Notes under the pieces: generated by a model
Told to the model about the DNA's origin: nothing
What the model saw: the letters and a program-made list of their open reading frames with translations, nothing else
The model's database searches: none
From: Basidiobolus meristosporus CBS 931.73
Taxonomy: Eukaryota > Basidiobolomycota > Basidiobolomycetes > Basidiobolales > Basidiobolaceae
Length of the DNA: 64,000 bases
Assembly: GCA_002104905.1 (NCBI GenBank)
Contig: MCFE01000280.1
Location: forward strand, 39,821-103,820
Direction: 5' to 3'
Made by a program: the position numbers and the translations under genes
Part shown: in pieces, positions 55,570 through 64,000 of the stretch
How the letters are laid out: each line of letters opens with the position of its first letter
Position numbering within the stretch: the stretch's first letter is position 1

Positions 55570-57868
55570 TCACAAAGTTAAGGTCCCATGACTAAGAGGT
55601 AATGATCTTGTTGGGACACCATTCAGAGACTGTTGAAAAATAATCACACCCCAGATTTCACAAAAAACTTGGTCAAAATTTTTCATCACAACAATGTATA
55701 AATGGCTTTTGATTGGTTCCCTGCCAATTTGCACACTTTCATATCCCAGACACTCTATTGCCTCCTTTGTTTGTGTGAATTGATTGGCTATTGCCTCTTT
55801 TTCACACTCCTTACTTCCTGACTCAACCATTTCTCTTACTTTTCATGTGTACAAATTGATTTATTTCCATTGAAACTTTGGTTGTGCCTCAATTGCCAAT
55901 TGTATTGGCCTATACAAGTCTCTATACCATACACTAACATTAAGCCCAACCTCACACTCAACAAGTAACTCCATTAAAATTCACCACTCAATAAGTATTT
56001 CTGCTGTAATGCTCTGGTCTCACAACTCTGGTGGGAACCCAACAGCTTTATGCCACAGTTCATTCACTGGTTCCCACACATCCTGGTCTTCAGCTGGCAC
56101 TGCAAGGTCTAGCTTTGCATCTGCCAGTCTTTGCTATAAATCCTTGCAATATTCCAGTGCGTTTTCTTTAGCACTGCTCTTGAAGAAGTGCTGCAACCTC
56201 TTGATGTGCATATTAATGTTCTAAAACTCCACTGAAGGCATTGTGATAGTATTTGAAGCTCTGGACATTGTAGCCTTGTATGTCAGTGGGATCTCCACTC
56301 TGTCAACAATGGAGACTGTCAAGGCTGTGGAGGCTGTGGTAGACAAATTACCTTTTTCAGCAAACTCATCTACCTTGCTGGAGTGTAGCTCAACTGGCTG
56401 CACTTCCAACTCTTGTGAAAACAGCTATTTTCTTGTTGGTAATTCTTCTTGGCTGCAATGAGATTCAGTCTGTTCCTGGCTTGCAGTATTAGTTGGCAAG
56501 AACTGCAGTTTCTTTTGCATTCCTCCCTGTCTCAGGCTTGGGTCGACATTTTTCCCTTTACCTTTTCTTTTATCACTACCAGGTCTTTCACTGCTACTTT
56601 GTCTGAGTGCTTCTTGTAAAGAACTACATTTTCTGCTGGATAAATTCTGCTCTGACAGGTCTGTTTTGGCCTGCTTATCTCTTGCTGGCACTCTTCTGGA
56701 ACCTGATGTTTCTTTTCTGCTTGTTTTGAGCTCTCAACTGTAGTTGTGACAGGCTGCTATAAAAGCAGCTTATTTTCATCACTGCCAGGTCCTTCACTGC
56801 TACTTTAACTGGGTGCTTCTTGAGTGGTAATATGCTTTTTCCTTGATAAATGCTGTGCTGGTGCATCTGTGTCTGCCTACTTGTCCCTAATTGGCACTCT
56901 TCCAGCTACCTGACATATCTTTGATGCTTGTCTGGAGCTTTTGGCCCTGCTTATAACTGGCTCTTGAGGAAGCTGCTGGTGTTTAGCCATGGCTCCCTTG
57001 TTCTTCTGCCTTTGATAGTTTCTGCTATTCTTAAGATACTTTCTTAGCATACTAATGCTGGCCCAAAATCTATTTGCCCATTTGAATCCAGGATAATGCT
57101 GATGGAACAAGTCAAGTGCATTCTGCTTGGCCTTGAGTTCCTGATGGTACCATGGTATGCCGGCCTTAAGGTGATGGCATGCTAGACTTTTGATGGCCTC
57201 TTGTATATTAGCCCACTCTTCATTATTGCACTCAACAGCTTCACGGATCTTCAATGTCTTTGATTTTTAGGCTTTGGTATAATCACCACATTGTCTCCCT
57301 CCCATGCTGTGATAGGTTTTTCTGTGAGCTTTATCTTTGGGCACTGTTGTTGTACTTCAAAGACTATACAGTGTTTTTCTGCTGTTACATTGGGAAATGG
57401 CTCAATTCTTGGCTGTGTCATTAAGCTACTTGAGTTCCTTCTTTGCAGCCAAGATACTGCTTTCTTTACCTGGGATATTGATAGCTCTACACGTATTATC
57501 TGCTCATCCTGTTTCTGGACTATTTCCTGATTTCTCTGGGCCATTGCATCTATCCTATCAGCCACTGCACCTAATTGCTTCATTAATGCTTTTGTATAAG
57601 CTGACAACATACTTGCTAATATTGGTGGTGGTGATGTTATCATGGCCTCTTGCTGATCTTCAACTAAGGGTACTGCGTTTGCTACATTCTCATCTGCCAG
57701 AACATACCAGTCAGCTTGTGGCTCCGCAGAGGTTTTCAATTGCCTACTTGACTGAGAGCCTGAGGAGTCCACATTATTACCTTCAATGGGCACACTGTCC
57801 ACAGGGCCTTTTTTGGATGTAGTGCTGCTTGTTGCACTGAATGTCAAAGCAAGCTGTTGTCCAACCAT
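55570..57868 (-). pseudogene. CACTA companion gene X1, fullest copy
   Basis: A family recurring five times in this window, with no function that I recognise. From ATG 57868: a serine-rich N-terminus (LTFSATSS, SSRQLKTSAEPQAD), a coiled-coil-like stretch around residues 75-125 (LMKQLGAVADRIDAMAQRNQ, VELSISQVKKAVSWLQRR), and the hallmark block RIEPFPNVTAEKHC. A frameshift near 57254 is followed by VECNNEEWANIQEAIKSLACHHL, GIPWYHQELKAKQNAL and a basic stretch (RKYLKNSRNYQRQKNK). Low-complexity Ser/Lys/Gln segments with stops (56425-56866) come next, then a block near 56100-56215 (HIKRLQHFFKSS), and a last open part at 55570-55830. It is divergent from the transposase fragment at 58190. Might encode a DNA-binding or structural accessory protein; this is a guess. 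Confidence 0.6.
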
Positions 57869-58189
57869 TCTCTGTAGCCATCAGTGGTGGGGTTTGATTG
57901 AGAACCAGACAACTTTGCTTTATTTTTTGGCAGCATATATATGGAAGTGAGTCAAACCAAAGGGGAAATAGTGTTACATATACATGTGTATGTGGTGCCA
58001 CAACTTTATTTTTCATGCTTACAATGGCAGATCATCATTGAATCTTACATTCATGTAGGTGCAATGTCTCAAATACAAGACTGTCTTAAGTTCACATGAG
58101 TATTGACCAAAAAGTGATATAATAATGTTATGTTGTTGAAGGTCAAGCTGTTTGCCCCATGGACAAGACTACTTTAACTCAATGCTATA
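57869..58189. promoter_or_regulatory. Shared upstream region of the divergent CACTA-like gene pair (second copy)
   Basis: Homologous to 20738-21060 in inverted orientation. 321 bp separate the ATG of X1 (minus) from the start of the plus-strand transposase fragment. Conserved stretches include ACATATACATGTGTATGTGG and TTCACATGAGTATTGA. Confidence 0.45.
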
Positions 58190-58671
58190 AGAGAAGAGAA
58201 AAAAGACCATGTGGCTATTGTGGCAAGCCTCTCAGCCATGAAGCACACAGATAGCATAGGAAGTGTTACAAGGATCATGGCCAGTGTTTTCCCACCCAAG
58301 TCATATTTGATCATTCATCAGTCACTACTGTGCCAACATTATCTTGCCAGCCAGTTGATACTTCTATATCTGCACCTGGCTGTCTTTGTCACCTTGTGCA
58401 AACTGAGTCAGGTGAGTTTGTGACACCTTTAGGCTCACCTCAGCCTTCTGAATATGGCACACAGAGTGGTAGCTCTGACAAAGAAGGTTCACTGATGGAT
58501 TTTGAGCCTATCTCCCCTGACAACAGTACCACATATGAGCCCAGTCAAATCCCTATATGCAATGAGACAACACCCATTGAAACAAATGCCAAGGATACTT
58601 TATGGAGCCAAGTGAGCCCAGTAATCCATATACGGGTGAATGATGTAATGTTGTGGCTAGAGAAGTGGCGT
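58190..58671 (+). pseudogene. CACTA Tnp2-type transposase, N-terminal fragment
   Basis: Plus strand: CGYCGKPLSHEAHR (zinc-finger-like), a stop, then HRKCYKDHGQCF, and from 58330 an open frame with GSPQPSEYGTQSGSSDKEGS and LWSQVSPVIHIRVNDVMLWL. It is collinear with the minus-strand copy at 19683-20050. Cut at 58672 by a Gyp-3 LTR. Confidence 0.6.
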
Positions 58672-59377
58672 TGTGGTGGTGTATAAGTCCAAGGGAGAGA
58701 TACGTCCAACACTTCTCAAGTATTTTGTGTGTGGGGTGTTCACTGGGTGCAATAACCTCTGGCAAAAGCTTGCTAGGAATACTTGGGTTCTGTCTCTAAT
58801 CTAATGTGAAGGGGAATAAAGCCACAAGCTTGTCAAGGGAAAACTATTGAGCTACAATCCCCAACTTAGTTGGCATCTTAACAAAAGTATGTGCTGGGTT
58901 CAGCATCCCTTGAGATGACAATGTACCAAAGCTTCCACAGTCAAAACAACTGTAAACTCCACCAGCAGGGACTTGATAAGAATGCAGCTGTGGTCAATAG
59001 TTACAAAGACAGAAAAGTATCTTTGCCTGTACAAGAACAAACTTGGGAAAGAATCAAATATAATAAAAGATACCTACTCTGAGTATTCCTCACAAGTAGT
59101 GCCTCCAAGGTCAGTTGGCTGTTGGCACGGTTTCCTGGGAGTGTCCTGTGGTCTAGGGTTGGAAGTTCAGGTAGCAGCAGGTAGCAGTGATCACACTAAT
59201 CAACAAGTTGGTATATTGATAAAAGGGATGATGATTAATTGTTGGGGATAGCCTCCCTTATATACTTTTCTTACTGGCTAAGTGATTACTAATCATGGTG
59301 TTCCAGAAGGTTCTGGATATCAAATAGAAGTCTTAATGACATCAGAATGACCTAAGAATGTTCTAAGTAGGTGCCGG
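58672..59377 (-). repeat. Gyp-3 LTR, first 706 bp (copy R2), interrupted
   Basis: Starts TGTGGTGGTGTATAAG and is collinear with R1 and R3 up to GGTGCCGG, where a second complete LTR begins. The missing 365 bp should lie beyond the right window edge, on the far side of Gyp-3. R2 has lost CpGs that R1 or R3 keep. Confidence 0.9.
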
Positions 59378-60448
59378 TGTGGTGGTGTATAAGTCCAAGG
59401 GAGAGATACGTCCAACACTTCTCAAGTGTTTTGTGTGTGGGGTGTTCACTGGGTGCGATAACCTCTGGCAAAAGCTTGCTAGGAATACTTGGGTTCTGTC
59501 TCTAATCTAATGTGAAGGGGAATAAAGCCACAAGCTTGTCAAGGGAAAACTATTGAGCTACAATCCCCAACTTAGTTGGCGTCTTAACAAAAGTATGTGC
59601 TGGGTTCAGCGTCCTTTGAGATGACAATGTACTAAAGCTTCCAAAGTCAAAACAACTGTAAACTCCACCAGCAGGGACTTGATAAGAATGCAGCTTTGGT
59701 CAATAGTTACAAAGACAGAAAAGTATCTTTGCCTGTACAAGAACAAACTTGGGAAAGAATCAAATATAATAAAAGATACCTACTCTGAGTATTCCTCACA
59801 AGTAGTGCCTCCAAGGTCAGTTGGCTGTCAGCGCGGTTTCCTGGGAGTGTCCTGTGGTCTAGGGTTGGAAGTTCAGGTAGCAGCAGGTAGCAGTGATCAC
59901 ACTAATCAACAAGTTGGTATATTGATAAAAGGGATGATCATTTATTGTTGAGGGATAGCCTCCCTTATATACTTTTCTCACTGGCCAAGTGATTACTAAT
60001 CATGGTGTTCCAGAAGGTTCCAGAGATCAATAGAAATCTTAATGACATTAGAATGACCTAAGAATGTTCTAAGTAGGTGCCGGAAGGTTCTAAGAGGCAC
60101 AGCACATCCAACCAATCAGGAATCAGTATTCTGAAACCTGTGTAACATGGGGATACCATATATGGTATGGAAATGGTAGGGATGGTGACACGGGCTGATC
60201 ATGTGTCACGGGTACTGGCGCAGGTACTTGCCTAATATAGAAGTACTTATAGCTAGTAATCTTACATAAAGTGAGGGTTAACTTATGCAATAAGGTAAGC
60301 AGGTGTGATAGTCAACCGGCTTATGGGATAGTACTGATTGGGTAAGACAAATGGGATAAAACTAAAATAAGTGTAGTAGAGATATAGGGAAGTAGAAAAT
60401 AAGGGAATGAGCACATCTGTCAGTGGGTGTCACTGTCACCCCACTACA
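59378..60448 (-). repeat. 3' LTR of Gyp-3 (copy R3), 1071 bp
   Basis: TGTGGTGGTGTATAAG to CACCCCACTACA, the same length as R1 and nearly identical to it. Left flank is CCGG of R2, the expected 4-bp target site. Confidence 0.93.
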
Positions 60449-60463
60449 TCCACCCCCCTCTCA
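60449..60463 (-). other. Polypurine tract of Gyp-3
   Basis: TGAGAGGGGGGTGGA on the minus strand directly before the 3' LTR. It primes plus-strand DNA synthesis during reverse transcription. Confidence 0.85.
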
Positions 60464-60487
60464 GCTTTGAACTTGGGTCAAAGCAAA

Positions 60488-63385
60488 CTAATCTTGATGT
60501 GCAAAATTCCTATGCTTGAATAACTTAAGTCGATTTCCAGCAACTGGTGCTCTCAACTGGGTGTTGTCAAGCTCAGATATGTAATAACTTCCATTTCCAA
60601 TCACTTTGGAAATGAGGTAGGGGCCAGTCCATTTGTTGTCAAACTTCCGACTCCATTGCTTGTCCAAGGTAGAATTGTAGAGTAATACTGGGTCTCCTAG
60701 TGATAGTGGTTTTGGTCTTGTTGGGCGTGATTTGTCAAAGGGCACCTTGTTCTTTAGTCGTGTATCCTTAAGTTGTTCAGCAGCTCTGCTGATATTCAAG
60801 TCATGGTGATCAAGTTGCTGTATGCGTGTTGCAAGGAGGTCTTCAGTCTGCATCTTGGATCTCCAATTCAATGAGTTCCAAGTGACTGTGTTTAACTCAA
60901 CTGGTAGTATGCAGTCATGTCCATAGAGTAGCTTGAATGGCAATAATCCAGTTGTCCTCTTAGTAGTAATTCTATCTGCCCAGAGTGCTAGATGTAATTG
61001 CTGTGGCCACAGTGTTGTGTTATTCTCACAGGTCTTGACGAGAGAGTTCACCAATGGTCCATGTCCTCTCTCTATCATTCCATTGGCTTGAGGGTGGTAA
61101 GCTGTTGTAAAAGCAATGTGTATCTTGTACTTTGAGCACAACTCCTGGATCATTTGGGATGTCATCTCTCCTCTGTCAGCAACAAACTGTCAGATGCAGC
61201 CAAATCTGCAGATGATGTCTTCAAGTATAAATCTCCATATGGTATGGCTCTTGTTGTTGGGCAAGGCTCAAGCCTCTGCCCATCCACTAAGGTCATCTCT
61301 AGCAACAATCAGGTACTTTTTTGATCCAGCTGTTGGCATGTGGACAAGGTCAATACCAACCTTTTGCCATAGACAGACTGTGTAAGTAGGATGCAGTGGT
61401 TCTTCATAACGCTTGGAGGATCTCTTCTGGCAGGCTACACATGACTCAACAAAGTGTTGGATATCATAGTACATGTTTTCCCAGTAGTACCTCTGAGCTG
61501 TAGTATTGTATGTGGCTTCTCGTCCTCTATGTCCTCCTGGTTCTCCTTGGTGGATACTTGTCATGATGTTCAGCTGCTCTTGAGGGGTAGTGACTACTCT
61601 TCTTGGCATAAGTCCAGGTTTCACTCGCTTAAAGAGAAGATCATCTTTAAGATAGTAGTGGTGTGCCTTCTTCCTGAGTTTTCTAAACTCCTGAATATCC
61701 ATCCAACTAGGTTTCTTAAGTGTCCTTAGATATTCCTTGATCAGACTCCAGGTAGTTCTCTCTTGGTCTTTGATGGCAATCTGTTGGATCTCTGCATCAA
61801 TAATATCATCAAAGTGAGGGTCCAAGTCTTCAAATAATTGTGGTCCCTTCCTGGAGAGTGCATCAGCCACAACATTTGTCTTGCCAGGGATATGTCTGAC
61901 CTCAAAGTCAAACATTTTCAGCCATGCCATCCATTGGTTTGTGGCATCATCAGATAGGTCAGGCTTGTTGATCATTCCTATAAGTGGCTTGGCATCTGTC
62001 TCCAGGATAAAATGTGTCATATAGAGTTGTGACTTCAGTTTCCTCAGCATCTTCACAACTCCTAGTAGTTCTCTCTTAATCTGTGAGTATCTTTGTTCTC
62101 TAGGAGAGAATAGGCAGCTCTCATATCTGCAGGCATAGCGGTTGCCATCTTCATCATCTTGTCCAAGTAGTGCTCCAGCTCCTATAGGGCTTGCATCCAC
62201 TGTCAAAATAGGTGGGCATTTTGTGTTTTGATAGTCAAGAGGTCTTAGAACTGGTGGAGATACTAAGGCCTCTTTCAGTAATTGCATGGCTTCTTCTTGC
62301 TCTTCTCCCCAGATAAATGGGGTATTCTTTCTCTGTAGTCGGTAGATTGGTTCTGCTATCTCAGAAAATCTTGGGATCCAGATCCTAAAGAACCCACAAG
62401 CTGCCACAAAGCCACGAGCTTGTGTTAGATTTGTGGGGGTAGGCCAGTTGCATATCTTTTGTGTCTTGGAATCTCCAGGTGAGCAACCAAAGGTGTTGCA
62501 TTTTTGTCCAACAATGGATATCTCTGATACACCAAAGCTGCTTTTCTCACCACTGATGGTGAGTCCAGCTTCTTCAATGGCTCCTAATATGGCATCATTG
62601 TCTGCAATATGGTCATAGACAAACTTTCTTACTCCAGGCATAACTTCAGTGGTGTCCTGGAATTTTGATCCTTTGATGCCTATGTTGTCCACAAAGACAG
62701 CAAGTTTCTCAGGTATAAACTGATACAGCACATTTACCATGCATCTCTGGAACTGAGCCACGGAGTTTGTAGCCCCTTGACTGAGTCTTGTCATCCTTAA
62801 CAGTCCAAATGGTGTCTGTAGTGCAAACATATCTCTTGATGTCTCATCAAGGGGGATCTGGTCATATCCTGAGTAGAGATCATATGTTGAGTAGATGGAG
62901 TGGCCACTAAAGCTTTCTGCAAAGTCATCAATAGATGGAGGTATAGAAGCATCTCTGATAGTGACAGCATTTGCAGGTTGCATGTCTTGAATGAATCGGA
63001 GCTTTCCATTCTTCTTTTTGGTCACAAACCATCTGTTAGCATAGGGCCCATGGCATGGTTCTAGGATACCAGCTTCTATCTTCTTCTTAAGTAGGTCATG
63101 CACATCAGCTTGGAGTCCTCTGGGCAGTGGGTAAGGCTTATATGACCAGGGTGTGTGGGGCACTGTATGAATCTTGATGGGTTTTTCAACCAATGTCTTT
63201 AAGAGTCCCATCTCCTTGTCATTATATGAGAAGACCTTATCATGCCTTTTCAAGGTCTCCTTAAATAATAGTATCTCCTCTGGTGTTAGGTTTCCATCAC
63301 CAATGATAAGTTGCTTAAGTCTCTCAGGTGTAAGTCGTATATCTTCTGGTGTTTCTTCTGGTGGTCTAATGTAATCAGCAGGTCA
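60488..63385 (-). pseudogene. Gyp-3 reverse transcriptase, RNase H and integrase
   Basis: One frame with three TGA codons, near 63384, at 61268-61270 and at 61190-61192, each fitting CGA to TGA. The main piece (63253-61268, 661 codons from its first Met) has reverse transcriptase to residue 260, with D125 (TYDLYSGYDQ) and the catalytic box FVDN at 187-190 instead of FVDD. RNase H has D353, E395, D420 and D464 kept. Then the integrase zinc region (HQGEPGGHRG, CVACQKR) and first catalytic Asp (GIDLVHMP). The last piece (61165-60488) has the FVADRGEM Asp just upstream, the Glu (GMIERGHG), and an SH3-like C-terminus (WTGPYLISKVIGNGSYYI). Similar reverse transcriptases are, as I recall, common in basidiomycetes. 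Confidence 0.92.
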
Positions 63386-64000
63386 AGATCCATCAGTCAA
63401 TGGGGTAAGTGATGGTCTAATCTTCTGTTCTACTGTCTTGTATTTTGTTTGAACCATAGCTGTTTGCTCCTGTATACCTAATGAGCAGCTCCAAATGTTG
63501 GGGTGTATATTGTCCGGCTCTTCATCTTCTTCCATAACAAGATGTGCCTTCTGGCAAGCAGTATGTGTCCTCTTATTGTTGGGTGTTACACCACAGAAGG
63601 TTGACTGTAGTCCTGGATTGGATCCTTGTATGGTGTACCATACTGACCCATCGGAATAGTTGGTAGTTGTAGCCTTAGTACTGGTTTCCCATGGTCTACC
63701 TAGCAGAAGGTCAAAGTTTGCCTTCTGGCAGATGAAGAGGGGAAGCCAGACCTTGATTCCTTGTACCCTCAATAGGGAACTTGTGCACTACACCGTAGAG
63801 TGGACTAGATCCTGAGTTTGCATCAGTCCATGTTCCATCCCAATATCTCTATCAACAGGCAGTAAGCTCTTGCTTCTAAGTGTCTTCCAGAAGTCTAGTG
63901 GCATAACACAAATCTCTGAGCCACTGTCAATATGGCAGTCCAACAGGGTCATCATATATATACCCTTTCACCACAGCAGTTGCAACTGAGTAAAAGGTCT
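63386..64000 (-). pseudogene. Gyp-3 protease region, partial
   Basis: Minus strand from the right edge: DCHIDSGSEICVMPLDFW near 63885-63940 is a retropepsin-like active site. After a stop near 63790 comes an open 129-codon stretch (FDLLLGRPW, about 63695-63720) leading to the TGA near 63384. The 5' part of the element lies outside the window. Confidence 0.82.

Larger units (their letters stand above)
59378..64000 (-). mobile_element. Gyp-3: Ty3/gypsy element, cut by the right window edge
   Basis: 3' LTR, polypurine tract (60449-60463, GAGAGGGGGGTGGA on the minus strand) and pol. The window ends in the protease. It is inserted into another copy of its own LTR. It is the best preserved retrotransposon here, disabled mainly by three TGA codons and an Asn in the reverse transcriptase catalytic box. 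Confidence 0.92.

Noticed and set aside
58973-59951. Repeated ORF of about 90 codons, identical in three places (also at 8034)
   Set aside because: It lies inside the 1071-bp LTR copies of Gyp-3 and repeats only because the LTR does. No domain, and no sign that it is translated.
58672-60448. Tandem direct repeat of about 700 bp
   Set aside because: Explained by one LTR interrupting another copy; not a satellite or array.
1-64000. CRISPR arrays, bacterial operons, riboswitches, rRNA genes
   Set aside because: None seen. Gene and element types are eukaryotic, and no regularly spaced short repeats or rRNA-like conserved blocks were found by eye.

Overview
This window looks like a repeat-rich compartment of a filamentous fungal nuclear genome. 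The only ordinary gene is the C-terminal part of a uric acid/xanthine permease of the fungal UapA/UapC type at the left edge (2-718, +). It is GC-rich and has many CpG dinucleotides. From about 2.2 kb onward the sequence is AT-richer, strongly CpG-poor and almost entirely mobile-element remains. The Gyp-3 reverse transcriptase is of a kind I associate with basidiomycetes, so a basidiomycete is my best guess, but the sequence does not prove it.

Layout: 0-0.7 kb permease; 0.7-2.2 kb intergenic; 2.2-4.1 kb LTR and CACTA-type transposon fragments; 4.1-11.9 kb two truncated minus-strand Copia-A copies, the second holding two solo LTRs (7733-8803 and 10340-11037); 11.9-14.1 kb CACTA transposase remains carrying a 730-bp foldback MITE; 14.2-17.1 kb a third Copia-A copy; 17.2-18.9 kb a Gyp-2 fragment; 18.9-21.4 kb a divergent CACTA-like gene pair split by a solo LTR; 21.4-27.9 kb an AT-rich island with degraded genes resembling large DNA virus (NCLDV) transcription genes, interrupted by a 3.4-kb Harbinger-like transposon with an intact transposase; 27.9-38.6 kb Gyp-1, split by a complete but dead Gyp-2 (29558-36146); 38.6-43.3 kb Copia-B1, inserted in the Gyp-1 LTR; 43.3-46.4 kb LTR and CACTA scraps; 46.4-51.8 kb Copia-B2 with two nested solo LTRs; 51.8-58.7 kb mixed fragments and the fullest copy of the CACTA companion gene; 58.7-64 kb Gyp-3, inserted into an older copy of its own LTR and running off the right edge.

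The nesting gives relative ages. Virus-like island and Gyp-1 are older than Gyp-2, Copia-B1 and Harb-1; Copia-A2 is older than the Gyp-3 solo LTR; Gyp-3 is among the youngest. Most elements are disabled by stops, frameshifts and truncations. A recurring kind of damage fits deamination at CpG: CGA codons read as TGA, and the second catalytic Asp of reverse transcriptase reads as Asn where two adjacent GAC codons would have made a CpG. The only large enzyme ORF in the window without a visible break is the Harbinger-like transposase (24834-25718).

Both Copia families carry a primer-binding site complementary to the anticodon arm of initiator tRNA-Met, as in Drosophila copia. All assignments rest on reading motifs by eye; no database search was possible.
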